From: Branchiostoma floridae
Lineage: Eukaryota; Chordata; Leptocardii; Amphioxiformes; Branchiostomatidae
Direction of reading: 5' to 3'
Assembly: GCF_000003815.2 (NCBI RefSeq)
Contig: NC_049995.1
Span: 3,028,788-3,092,787 of the forward strand
Length of the DNA stretch: 64,000 nt
Within the stretch, counting starts at the first letter, position 1, and each line of letters begins with the position of its first letter. The translations under genes were made by a program, and so were the position numbers. The notes beneath the pieces are model-generated. The model saw only the letters and a program-made list of their open reading frames with translations. It was not told where the DNA came from and made no database searches. Shown here piece after piece: positions 60,101 through 64,000 of this stretch.

Positions 60101-62927
60101 TGAATTTATTCTTTTTTGAGTGGGAGATTAGAATTGGTCTTGCACCCATCCATAATTTGACTGTTTCTTTGACAGTTTACTGCGTACTTGGATACTACAT
60201 GCCAAAATGTTCTTTTATTCTTTATTGCAGGCGCTAATAGGCCCATAGTAAAAGCCTACTGTATAAGACACATAACATAACAATATTAAAACAACGCTGC
60301 CACTCTATGTGTACAAGCGCCTCCTGATGTTTTTGAAATATTATTGTGTTATGGTAGAAAGAATCCAACTAGATGGAATGGGAAGAGTGGAAAAGCGGAA
60401 TATACAAAAGAATGTTTGCGCCATGATAGAGTAATATTAGCATAGATAATACCATAGTTTACTCATATAGCTAAAATCCAAGGATAAAACAATCAAAGTT
60501 AATGATATGTTGCCCCCCTCCCCAGCACACTGACCAGGGGCACTCCTACTGGGAGTTCAGTCCAGAGTTGGACCAGTTGCTTGGGAGTTCCAGTCAGCAG
60601 TGCATCCAGATATTCAACACTGCAGGACTCAAATCTCTGGGTAAGTTACATTCATGATCATGGTCATAGATATATGTGTCCATACGTGTAGTTTTTTGAC
60701 TTGCACTGTCAGGTCAGATGACAATTGTTTCCCTCCTGTAGACAGTCTTTCAGCCTTCAAAAAGAATCTTCACATCTATTTCCTTGCATGATACTAACTA
60801 AAGTAATTTTTGCAAACTCATCAACTTAGTTCATTGCCTAAAAGTAGTCAAATGGTCTTGCTTTCATCAAGCCATTAACAAAAGGTAAAGAAATGAAATA
60901 AGGAATGAATGAAGACCTTTATTCTACATTTTTGCCCAACTGAACTAAGCACAGGTCACAAGAAAGACAAAACACACAATGTTATGCAAATGTACAATAT
61001 TATTTGTATCATAGATCTAATCTAGTGAAGAAGTTTGGCTTCTTCTCCCTTCCTGGTAATGGTGAAAATGTAGGATTGTATGTTGTTAGGTTTGTCAAAA
61101 TGCAACTCATATCTATTAAGTGAATCTACTTCCTATTTCTATCATTAACATAGTGCATAGTCCAATGAACAACGAAGTGAACTTCATCTTCTATATAATT
61201 TTTCATTTATCTTCATCTCCAGGTGTGAATGTTGCCAGGCAGGTACTTCAGCTGGTGGCCACCTTTTGAACAAGCTCATACAAAAAACATTGAAAAATAC
61301 CTTTAAGTTAGCACTGAGTGGGACATAATTTTTTATTTTTTTGATCTCCAGGTGCGAATGTTGCCAGGCAGCTGCTGCAGCTGGTGGCCACCTTGCTGGT
61401 TGTGCAGCTGCTGATGCAGCACCTGCCGCAGCTGTTCCCCAGCTGCAGGAGCCTGCTGCACCTGGATGTGGCGCATGTGTCGGCCAAGTGGCGCAGTGCA
61501 TTGCAGCAGGTGCTCACATGGGCCAAGGTAGGATTTTGTACTACAAAACTACCAAAACTAGACTAAGTTTGTACTGCAAAAACTTAATTTGTATACACTT
61601 GTTGCAAGAAGAGAAAAGAGACATGTAAATGATAGATGTAATAATAGTGGCGCAGGTGTCAGCCCAGTGGCGCAGCACACTGCAACAGGTGCTCACATGG
61701 GCCAAGGTACAAATGTATGTGTTTGTACTACAAAACTACCAAAACTAGACTGAGTTTGTACTGCAAAAACTCAATTTGTATACACTTGTTGCAAGAAGGA
61801 AAGGAGGAAAGGAGAAAAGAGACATGTAAATGATGGAGTGATGTAATAATAGTGGCACTGGTGTCAGTCCAGTGGCGCAGCACACTGCAACAGGTGCTCA
61901 CATGGGCCAACGTACGATTTTGTACTACAAAACTACCAAAACTAGACTAAGATTGTACTGCAAAAACTTAATTTGTATACACTTGTTGCAAGAAGAGGAA
62001 AGAGACGTGTAAATGATAGAGTGATGTAATAATAGTGGCGCAGGTGTCAGCCCAGTGGCGCAGCACACTGCAACAGGTGCTCACATGGGCCAAGGTAGGA
62101 TTTTGTACAAAACTAAAACTAGACTAAGTTTGTACTGCAAAAACTCAATTTGTATAAAATTGTTGCAAGAAGAGGAAAGATACATGTAAATGATAGAGTG
62201 ATGTAATAATAGTGGCACTGGTGTCAGTCCAGTGGCACAGCGCACTGTAGCAGGTGCTCACATGGGCCAAGGTAGGATTTAGCTACTTAGTACGAGGGGC
62301 AATCAATAAGAAGAAGAAAAGGAAGAAAGAGACAGAAAAAAAATGTGCTCAAATTTTGGAGCTTGAAATTTTGAAGCATGAAAGTAAAAGTAGTATATGA
62401 ATGTGTACCAAAGTTCAAATCATTGTGATCATTACTGTACAGGTAACACCCTGTAATGGTAGGTAAGAGAGAATGATATAAAAACATGGACAATTGAGAT
62501 GTGACCCAAGGTGTGCATGCCAACTTATTCTGCTAAAAGTCAGATACTAAAGAACCAGACACTGAAAAAGACGACTTTGAAAGAAATCAAGGGAAATCAA
62601 GAAGCTTAAGATCACACCAACCTTCACTCAACAGATACAGTGAGGTGCCGTTGACCAATCGTGTAAAGTGACGTGTACACAAGGTCATGTGATCCAAGTC
62701 ATCAGTCACTTGAATTATAAGGAAGACTGAAGTGGAACGGTTCCATATACTAATTTGTTGTGGTGGGGCAAAGTCTTAATTCAATCTGTAATAGATTTGT
62801 TTTTTCATTCATATTTGTTTTCTCACAGGGTGTTGACGCGATGCACCCATCAGTGTACTCCCGTTTGGAGCTTGGGAAGAGTTGGGAGGACCTGACCACA
62901 AAACTGATTGGTGTCAGCAATGCGTAG
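24042..62927 (+). CDS. PARP4: Vault poly(ADP-ribose) polymerase, PARP4 (40 coding exons)
   Basis: Forty exons sum to 7395 nt (2464 aa plus stop) without a phase break; human PARP4 is 1724 aa. Approximate residues: BRCT 1-110; WGR-like and helical regulatory region 130-430; PARP catalytic 430-600 with H (FHSSQ), Y (GIYFSD) and E (DDEYVIY); VIT 600-840; vWA 880-1065 with a complete MIDAS (DGSNS, a Thr in GNTD, ISDGH); a conserved linker 1064-1247; a lineage insert 1248-1496 (14-3-3 half and P-stalk-like segments); FG/Gln/Pro-rich 1496-2275; and the C-terminal region 2302-2464, which in human PARP4 binds major vault protein. PARP4 transfers ADP-ribose from NAD+ in the vault ribonucleoprotein. 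The family call is certain. Whether every insert exon is used needs transcript data. Confidence 0.95.
24666..24861 (+). CDS. PARP4: PARP4 exon 2: BRCT domain, second half
   Basis: Phase 0 to 1. [17 protein letters not shown] and [13 protein letters not shown] include the hydrophobic strand and the aromatic helix of BRCT domains. Confidence 0.88.
25103..25217. mobile_element. Mutator-like MITE (family D), copy 1
   Basis: A near-perfect hairpin with tagcctggtatccagccgta at the left and its complement at the right. The 10-bp direct repeat agcttgtcag (25093-25102 and 25218-25227) is the target duplication. A copy lies at 41690. Confidence 0.82.
25276..25615. mobile_element. hAT-type MITE (family C), copy 1
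   Basis: Ends CAGGGCTTTAGCCAGC and GCTGGCTAGAGCCCTG. The 8-bp target duplication atctaaag flanks both sides (25268-25275 and 25616-25623). The interior is 'ccgtcaattgacgg' palindromic. Confidence 0.88.
25837..25897 (+). CDS. PARP4: PARP4 exon 3: basic linker
   Basis: 61 nt, phase 1 to 2, encoding a Lys-rich linker ([16 protein letters not shown]). Donor CAA|gtaagg. Confidence 0.78.
26126..26249 (+). CDS. PARP4: PARP4 exon 4: WGR-like region, start
   Basis: Phase 2 to 0. [20 protein letters not shown], ending [10 protein letters not shown], equivalent to the F-E-V-A-K-Y segment of vertebrate PARP4. Confidence 0.82.
27117..27248 (+). CDS. PARP4: PARP4 exon 5: WGR-like region
   Basis: 44 codons, phase 0-0. 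[16 protein letters not shown] strand followed by FKYRVMTQ, with the alternating pattern of a WGR-like sheet. Confidence 0.82.
27499..27861. mobile_element. hAT-type MITE (family C), copy 2
   Basis: Same family in inverted orientation. The 8-bp duplication tattgagg lies at 27491-27498 and 27862-27869. Confidence 0.88.
27940..28104 (+). CDS. PARP4: PARP4 exon 6: WGR-like region, end
   Basis: 55 codons, phase 0-0. It contains [20 protein letters not shown], resembling the helix of a WGR domain. Confidence 0.83.
28547..28890. repeat. Interspersed repeat (family H) split by a MITE
   Basis: 'gttagacatccaggta' is separated from 'ataagatacgccaaaaagta' by the family A MITE at 28565-28738. The uninterrupted form is at 13637. 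Confidence 0.75.
28565..28738. mobile_element. MITE family A, copy 3 (nested)
   Basis: CAGTAGACGCC and GGCTTCTACTG ends, TA on each side. Its insertion point inside the family H repeat is exactly TA. Confidence 0.85.
28972..29109 (+). CDS. PARP4: PARP4 exon 7: helical regulatory region
   Basis: 46 codons, phase 0-0. [18 protein letters not shown] matches the helix before the PARP regulatory domain of PARP4. Confidence 0.85.
29191..29389. mobile_element. MITE with 8-bp target duplication
   Basis: Ends AGGGTCTGCATG and CATGCAGACCCT. The octamer cctaaagg flanks both sides (29183-29190 and 29390-29397). The interior has several 'gcgtaattcgtag'-like units. Confidence 0.8.
29872..30048 (+). CDS. 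PARP4: PARP4 exon 8: PARP regulatory helices
   Basis: 59 codons, phase 0-0. [15 protein letters not shown] and [10 protein letters not shown] are characteristic of the PARP regulatory domain. Confidence 0.88.
30821..30950. repeat. Interspersed repeat, partner at 63842-63965
   Basis: Both contain 'ctagaaaggcc', 'agagcaaatacagcatattt' and 'gcaaaaatggaaca' in the same order. Confidence 0.75.
32038..33310. repeat. Two diverged direct copies of a block of about 600 bp
   Basis: Copy 1 is about 32038-32715 and copy 2 about 32815-33310. Shared landmarks are 'gctaac(g/a)gcgcagcgaa', 'gcttatgaatattaattagc' and 'tcctcttcgctgattggct'. Confidence 0.7.
33440..33935. repeat. Tandem repeat, about 163-bp unit, about 3 copies
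   Basis: Units start at the 'ggtcaaaaattgg' block near 33440, 33603 and 33767. The unit includes 'gtacaccaaaagtgttat' and 'caaatttcagctcatt'. Open frames across it arise from the periodicity. Confidence 0.85.
34392..34600. mobile_element. MITE family B, copy 2
   Basis: CTGTAAAATGCA and TGCATTTACAG ends with flanking TA; interior of inverted 'ttcgcggt' blocks. Confidence 0.8.
34838..35001 (+). CDS. PARP4: PARP4 exon 9: regulatory to catalytic transition
   Basis: Phase 0 to 2. [12 protein letters not shown] and [13 protein letters not shown], the latter a hallmark of the PARP catalytic start. It is preceded by a 4.8-kb repeat-filled intron. Confidence 0.9.
35028..35170. repeat. (TGAG)n microsatellite
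   Basis: About 25 perfect units followed by degenerate ones, 27 bp after the exon 9 donor. Confidence 0.95.
35489..35672. mobile_element. Long-arm palindromic MITE
   Basis: Arms of about 80 bp, nearly perfectly inverted: 'cccccctcacattaggcgcg' at the left and its complement at the right, around a short central loop (about 35570-35595). Flanked by TA. Confidence 0.8.
35861..35969 (+). CDS. PARP4: PARP4 exon 10: catalytic domain with the triad His
   Basis: Phase 2 to 0. [11 protein letters not shown] and KFHSSQ. The triad His is present, but the usual His-Gly is His-Ser. Confidence 0.9.
36169..36197 (+). CDS. PARP4: PARP4 exon 11: catalytic micro-exon
   Basis: 29 nt encoding AQNFVGILS between acceptor ttttacag and donor AAG|gtaggc. 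Phase 0 to 2, needed to keep frame. The segment is conserved in PARP4. Confidence 0.85.
36627..36722 (+). CDS. PARP4: PARP4 exon 12: catalytic domain with the triad Tyr
   Basis: Phase 2 to 2. RGLLLPKVV and [10 protein letters not shown] carry the NAD-binding Tyr. Confidence 0.92.
37103..37286 (+). CDS. PARP4: PARP4 exon 13: catalytic domain core
   Basis: Phase 2 to 0. [21 protein letters not shown] and [10 protein letters not shown] are conserved PARP catalytic segments. Confidence 0.92.
37733..37776 (+). CDS. PARP4: PARP4 exon 14: catalytic Glu exon
   Basis: 44 nt, phase 0 to 2. [15 protein letters not shown] holds the triad Glu. Together with exons 10 and 12 the H-Y-E set is complete. Confidence 0.9.
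37936..38092. mobile_element. MITE family A, copy 4
   Basis: CAGTAGAAGCC and GGCTTCTACTG ends between TA dinucleotides; somewhat shorter interior than the other copies. Confidence 0.82.
38643..38755 (+). CDS. PARP4: PARP4 exon 15: catalytic end and linker to VIT
   Basis: Phase 2 to 1. [14 protein letters not shown], then an acidic linker. Donor ATCT|gtaagt. Confidence 0.88.
39238..39374 (+). CDS. PARP4: PARP4 exon 16: VIT domain start
   Basis: Phase 1 to 0. [20 protein letters not shown] begins the VIT (vault/inter-alpha-trypsin) domain. Confidence 0.88.
39839..40057 (+). CDS. PARP4: PARP4 exon 17: VIT domain core
   Basis: 73 codons, phase 0-0. [33 protein letters not shown] and GHGAYL are the textbook VIT motifs. 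Confidence 0.95.
40509..40643 (+). CDS. PARP4: PARP4 exon 18: VIT domain end
   Basis: 45 codons, phase 0-0. [20 protein letters not shown] is the terminal VIT strand pair, nearly identical to vertebrate PARP4. Confidence 0.93.
40727..40900. repeat. Family G element, partial copy
   Basis: 'ctttattctcaccaac', 'catctgtcaccttcttctga' and 'gcaggacaggtgtcgctgct' match the interior of the element at 7492 in inverted orientation. Confidence 0.65.
40926..41115. mobile_element. MITE family B, copy 3
   Basis: CTGTAAATGCAG and TGCAATTACAG ends with TA on both sides, with the 'ttcgcggt' interior. Confidence 0.8.
41527..41676 (+). CDS. PARP4: PARP4 exon 19: VIT-vWA linker
   Basis: 50 codons, phase 0-0. 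[25 protein letters not shown] sits only 13 bp beyond its donor. Confidence 0.87.
41690..41781. mobile_element. Mutator-like MITE (family D), copy 2, at the exon 19 donor
   Basis: Short hairpin with 'tagcctggtattcagccgta' at the left. The 9-bp target duplication gtcttagag (41681-41689 and 41782-41790) overlaps positions +5/+6 of the splice donor. Confidence 0.8.
42175..42309 (+). CDS. PARP4: PARP4 exon 20: VIT-vWA linker
   Basis: 45 codons, phase 0-0. [20 protein letters not shown], equivalent to the P-R-M-W segment of vertebrate PARP4. Confidence 0.9.
42334..42648. mobile_element. hAT-type MITE (family C), copy 3
   Basis: CAGGGCTCTAGCCAGC and GCTGGCTAGAGCCCTG ends; 8-bp duplication gtttgttt at 42326-42333 and 42649-42656. 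Confidence 0.88.
43047..43233 (+). CDS. PARP4: PARP4 exon 21: vWA domain with MIDAS motif
   Basis: Phase 0 to 1. [13 protein letters not shown] gives the D-x-S-x-S metal site, followed by an amphipathic helix and FNVVAFGT. Confidence 0.93.
43717..43790 (+). CDS. PARP4: PARP4 exon 22: vWA domain
   Basis: Phase 1 to 0. [20 protein letters not shown]; the G-Y-E-E/K-L-F position matches vertebrate PARP4. Confidence 0.87.
43915..44300. repeat. Degenerate tandem repeat with 'gctgattggct'
   Basis: Six to seven diverged units of about 60 bp, each with 'ccttggtgctgattggct' or close variants, in the intron before exon 23. Confidence 0.75.
44466..44653 (+). CDS. PARP4: PARP4 exon 23: vWA domain with remaining MIDAS residues
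   Basis: Phase 0 to 2. [10 protein letters not shown] and [10 protein letters not shown] supply the MIDAS Thr and Asp. The 3' end with its donor is tandemly copied downstream. Confidence 0.92.
44630..45040. repeat. Tandem copies of the exon 23 donor junction
   Basis: The end of exon 23 ('gggtcttcagctgtggggtg' plus gtaagg and the next 40 bases) recurs almost exactly at 44805-44862 and in diverged form at 45002-45035. Confidence 0.82.
45144..45609 (+). mobile_element. tRNA-derived SINE, well-preserved copy
   Basis: Head with A-box-like 'tagcacagtgg' (45153-45163) and B-box 'ggttcgaatcc' (45196-45206), body with 'gtgcccttgggaaaggcact', and an A-rich tail (45591-45609). Same family as 16553. 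Confidence 0.85.
45991..46265. repeat. Minisatellite, 35-bp unit, 8 copies
   Basis: 'aatgtagcaacaacgtaata' starts every 35 bases at 45991, 46026 and onward to 46236, practically without variation. It ends about 10 bases before the exon 24 acceptor. Confidence 0.95.
46277..46376 (+). CDS. PARP4: PARP4 exon 24: vWA domain end
   Basis: Phase 2 to 0. [20 protein letters not shown]. The acceptor abuts a 35-bp minisatellite. Confidence 0.9.
46602..46668. repeat. (GT)n microsatellite
   Basis: Interrupted GT/GTGA tract within a PARP4 intron. Confidence 0.9.
46756..46926 (+). CDS. PARP4: PARP4 exon 25: post-vWA conserved region
   Basis: 57 codons, phase 0-0. [29 protein letters not shown] and VPHCTQ match vertebrate PARP4. 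Confidence 0.92.
47514..47594 (+). CDS. PARP4: PARP4 exon 26
   Basis: 27 codons, phase 0-0. [19 protein letters not shown], conserved as [11 protein letters not shown] in vertebrates. Confidence 0.9.
48321..48401 (+). CDS. PARP4: PARP4 exon 27
   Basis: 27 codons, phase 0-0. [19 protein letters not shown], a conserved PARP4 segment. Confidence 0.92.
48863..48964 (+). CDS. PARP4: PARP4 exon 28
   Basis: 34 codons, phase 0-0. [20 protein letters not shown], a very strong PARP4 match. Confidence 0.93.
49423..49539 (+). CDS. PARP4: PARP4 exon 29: last exon before the lineage insert
   Basis: 39 codons, phase 0-0. [19 protein letters not shown] aligns by order with the S-E-L-I-x-K-E-D-V-D segment of human PARP4, then turns acidic. 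Confidence 0.9.
49892..50242 (+). CDS. PARP4: PARP4 exon 30: cassette exon encoding the C-terminal half of a 14-3-3 protein
   Basis: 117 codons, phase 0-0, acceptor gatttctag, probable donor AAAAAG|gtcctt (weak after +2). The [16 protein letters not shown] and [20 protein letters not shown] segments and the near-invariant [25 protein letters not shown] identify helices 6 to 9 of 14-3-3. The N-terminal dimerisation helices and the Arg/Lys phosphate pocket lie in the missing half. Skipping the exon would keep frame. It could be exonised retro-sequence. No intron or stop interrupts it. Confidence 0.75.
50313..50942. repeat. Minisatellite, about 63-bp unit, about 10 copies
   Basis: Units read approximately 'ttaagcccctgtcacacata', 'gccaaccatggcctcc' and 'ttctccagaccatggttggg'. 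The array starts about 70 bases after the 14-3-3 exon's donor. Confidence 0.88.
51203..51233 (+). CDS. PARP4: PARP4 exon 31: micro-exon
   Basis: 31 nt, phase 0 to 1, [10 protein letters not shown]. Clean acceptor tcaacag and donor AAG|gtaaga. It sets the phase used by exons 32-35. Confidence 0.75.
51431..51583 (+). CDS. PARP4: PARP4 exon 32: acidic Ser-rich linker
   Basis: 51 codons, phase 1-1. [20 protein letters not shown] is a strong candidate for CK2-type phosphorylation (inference). Confidence 0.8.
52130..52256. mobile_element. Palindromic MITE
   Basis: 'gtgtatcgcccttctgattg' at the left and its diverged complement 'aaccaatcagaaggagcg' at the right, with inner 'gaatcgaca' arms. Confidence 0.7.
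52643..54860 (+). mobile_element. 5'-truncated L1/Tx1-like LINE
   Basis: About 2.2 kb ending in an A-rich tail (54820-54860), with a 14-bp target duplication taaccacctcataa at 52629-52642 and 54861-54874. It codes for the reverse transcriptase fingers/palm and the C-terminal region only; the endonuclease is missing. It lies in the PARP4 intron between exons 32 and 33. Confidence 0.9.
52645..54738 (+). pseudogene. LINE reverse transcriptase, truncated and frameshifted
   Basis: Motifs in order: [52 protein letters not shown], the YADD active site, then after a second frame change a long C-terminal domain with a Cys/His cluster ([14 protein letters not shown], zf-RVT-like). Frame breaks lie near 52741 and in the A-run at 53293-53301. 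The stop is at 54738. Confidence 0.88.
55152..55256 (+). CDS. PARP4: PARP4 exon 33: acidic segment with P-stalk-like MGFGLFD motif
   Basis: 35 codons, phase 1-1. A basic stretch (ARKK) is followed by [20 protein letters not shown], nearly the C-terminal peptide of ribosomal stalk proteins P0/P1/P2. Two in-phase donors exist, at 55244 (GAAG|gtagga) and 55256 (GCAG|gtgaga). I prefer the second because the duplicate exon keeps only that one. Confidence 0.78.
55640..55800. repeat. Interspersed repeat, partner at 18480-18640
   Basis: 'aaaatgtgacactt', 'cagcgtggtattcct' and 'gtacctcagagcggc'. It lies between the two duplicate exons. Confidence 0.6.
56020..56127 (+). CDS. PARP4: PARP4 exon 34: duplicate of exon 33 with a degraded motif
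   Basis: 36 codons, phase 1-1, from acceptor tgttcacag to donor GCAG|gtgaga. It aligns with exon 33 throughout, but the motif reads [10 protein letters not shown] and the acidic run is broken (FEEEIEVQ). The first donor of exon 33 is mutated here (gaagttagg). It may be used, alternative, or decaying. Confidence 0.6.
56364..58701 (+). CDS. PARP4: PARP4 exon 35: large FG-, Gln- and Pro-rich exon with UIM-like helix
   Basis: 2338 nt uninterrupted, phase 1 to 2. In order: a Lys-rich start, about 16 FG dipeptides including several FxFG (coded 56800-57640), poly-Gln (57662-57700), an internally duplicated QAQMxV..RxHGA.xxLxESSQA block, proline runs (58200-58320 and 58425-58440), a UIM-like helix ([16 protein letters not shown]), and a charged coiled-coil-like end. 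Vertebrate PARP4 also has a long low-complexity exon here, but with far fewer FG motifs. Confidence 0.88.
59378..59454 (+). CDS. PARP4: PARP4 exon 36: basic linker
   Basis: 77 nt, phase 2 to 1. [20 protein letters not shown]; Arg/Gly-rich. Acceptor atttcag, donor TCAG|gtaggt. Confidence 0.78.
59920..60020 (+). CDS. PARP4: PARP4 exon 37: C-terminal region
   Basis: Phase 1 to 0. [15 protein letters not shown] and [10 protein letters not shown]. Confidence 0.8.
60526..60640 (+). CDS. PARP4: PARP4 exon 38: C-terminal vault-binding region
   Basis: Phase 0 to 1. [16 protein letters not shown] and [10 protein letters not shown] correspond in order to the F-W-K-L-T-P-E-L and G-I-Q-S-L-G segments of human PARP4. 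Confidence 0.85.
61218..61270 (+). pseudogene. Truncated duplicate of the start of PARP4 exon 39
   Basis: 'atctccaggtgtgaatgttg', with an acceptor and 16 codons matching exon 39, runs into TGA (61267-61269). Using this acceptor would end the protein early. Confidence 0.7.
61352..61527 (+). CDS. PARP4: PARP4 exon 39: C-terminal vault-binding helices
   Basis: Phase 1 to 0. [20 protein letters not shown] is the amphipathic helix equivalent to the L-L-D-L-I-A-T-M-L-V-L-Q-F segment of human PARP4. Its ends are copied in flanking repeats. Confidence 0.87.
61486..62280. repeat. Tandem copies of the exon 39 donor junction (5 units)
   Basis: The end of exon 39 plus intron start ('caggtgctcacatgggccaa' then ggta) recurs in diverged units near 61648, 61852, 62036 and 62213, spaced about 180-200 bp. 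Each copy keeps about 60 bases of exon-like sequence; the copy near 61852 ends in acgtac rather than ggta. Confidence 0.85.
62829..62927 (+). CDS. PARP4: PARP4 exon 40: terminal exon
   Basis: Phase 0. [20 protein letters not shown] ends with TAG at 62925-62927. It matches the R-L-E-L-G-x-x-W-D motif near the human C-terminus. Confidence 0.9.
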   Translation, partial: GVDAMHPSVYSRLELGKSWEDLTTKLIGVSNA

Positions 62928-63590
62928 TAGTCACATGGCTGATTTCAGTAACAAAACAGTAGAGGATAGAAGTTGTCTATTTTTGGAGTAGCATGTCAAT
63001 AAGTACCAGTAGCACTTCATATTTCTTTCAAGATTTTATCATAAATCTTGAAACGTTTTAAAATCTTAAGAAACATCCTGAGATCTTTTCTAAGAATCTT
63101 GAGACTTGATAAAAAGATAATCATGCAAAATCTCAAGATTGACACGAAACATTTACCACAAAATCTCAAGATTTTTGGAATAAACCTCAAGATTTTTCGA
63201 TTTTCAACAAGGTATGAAGACTAATATAATCTGTCGAGTACTATATTTTTTTCACAAACTACAATGTATCAGCTATGTAACTTTAAGCTGTAAGAGGCTA
63301 GAAGTATTTGTATAAAGTGCTCTGCTTAGTCCAATAATAGTCTTCTTGATGTTTTCAGTAATGTTAAGACAGCTACATGTATATTCTGACAGTAAGAGAT
63401 CAGTAACAGGTACTCATAGGAAAACTTAAGTTTAACTGTTCTTTTATCAAATATTAAGTTACATTGTCTTTGTTCTGCGTAAATATGATGATATCAATAA
63501 TTGTAATTTTTATCTGTACTAAATTAAATATAGCATTGGTGTGTTGGGCATGTACGAAAGGAAAAATAAAGTTGTCTTACACCTTTATGT
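62928..63590 (+). other. PARP4: PARP4 3' UTR
   Basis: AT-rich, with several 'aaatcttgagat'-type repeats in both orientations (63045-63205) that could pair into hairpins. Confidence 0.65.
63565..63570 (+). terminator. PARP4: Polyadenylation signal of PARP4
   Basis: AATAAA about 640 bases after the stop codon, followed by a T/G-rich stretch (gttgtcttacacctttatgt). Confidence 0.65.
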
Positions 63591-63757
63591 TTTATGTCAC
63601 TTAGTACTTTTTTTAGATATCCATGTCTAGATGCCTCCCGCCACATCTACCAATAATGCATATTTATTGACCCCCTCATTGTGTACACTTCCATTCCCTT
63701 CCATTTTTACGCACACACTCCCACTGACAAACACACACACATTTACATAGGTGAGCG

Positions 63758-63759
63758 TC

Positions 63760-63795
<36 letters not shown>

Positions 63796-63808
63796 CACAC
63801 ACACACAC
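63758..63808. repeat. (AC)n microsatellite
   Basis: Nearly pure AC tract downstream of PARP4. Reading frames of repeated Cys-Val across it are artefacts. Confidence 0.95.
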
Positions 63809-63841
63809 ATAAATATACACACGCATACAAACGCAATTGCA

Positions 63842-63965
63842 ACTAGAAAGGCCGACATTTGCTTGAGAGCAAATACAGCATATTTCAGCCATCTCCCTCC
63901 TCATGTAACAATAGACTGTTCCCAAATCACTCATGTGCAAAAATGGAACACTTCTGCTTAAAATG
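63842..63965. repeat. Interspersed repeat, partner at 30821-30950
   Basis: See the copy at 30821: same 'gcaaatacagcatatttcag' core and the same order of flanking blocks. Confidence 0.72.
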
Positions 63966-64000
63966 ACTTCTAACTACTAATCACACTTATGAGCAAAAAT

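Noticed and set aside
63627-63940. Cys/Val-rich frames downstream of PARP4
   Set aside because: Translation of an AC microsatellite.

Overview
The window looks like a chordate genome, most probably a lancelet (Branchiostoma). It is intron-rich with GT-AG junctions and dense in small palindromic transposons and tandem repeats. It holds a transmembrane NHL-propeller gene, a Tie-type receptor ectodomain and a vault PARP. No tool was run. Exon models were read by eye and tested by splice phase: each of the three assembled coding sequences stays in frame throughout.

Layout. (1) 2-4116, plus strand: the 3' part of a single-pass membrane protein with six NHL repeats. (2) 4117-6208: convergent intergenic DNA with MITEs. 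(3) 21752 down to 6209, minus strand: a 25-exon gene (1165 aa by my count) with a signal peptide, two Ig-like domains and three EGF modules in the order of the Tie receptors. It continues into 17 ordinary EGF repeats, one membrane span and a lysine-rich tail. There is no kinase. (4) 21753-24041: a divergent promoter region with a probable non-coding first exon of the next gene. (5) 24042-62927, plus strand: a 40-exon PARP4 (vault poly(ADP-ribose) polymerase) gene, 2464 aa in the longest model. Its order is BRCT, WGR-like and regulatory region, PARP catalytic domain, VIT, vWA, a lineage-specific insert, an FG/Pro-rich region and the C-terminal vault-binding region. A polyadenylation signal lies at 63565.

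The most unusual part is the middle to C-terminal section of PARP4 (49.9-58.7 kb). A symmetric cassette exon there encodes the C-terminal half of a 14-3-3 protein. The next exons carry an acidic segment almost identical to the ribosomal P-stalk C-terminal peptide, duplicated once with the second copy decayed. A 780-residue exon follows with nucleoporin-like FG/FxFG repeats, poly-Gln, poly-Pro and a UIM-like helix. Together these suggest a vault enzyme with added protein-docking modules.

The non-coding DNA contains several MITE families with recognisable target duplications (TA, TTAA, 8 bp and 9-10 bp), two tRNA-derived SINEs, and a 5'-truncated L1/Tx1-like LINE nested inside a palindromic element. 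In five places splice junctions themselves have been tandemly duplicated.
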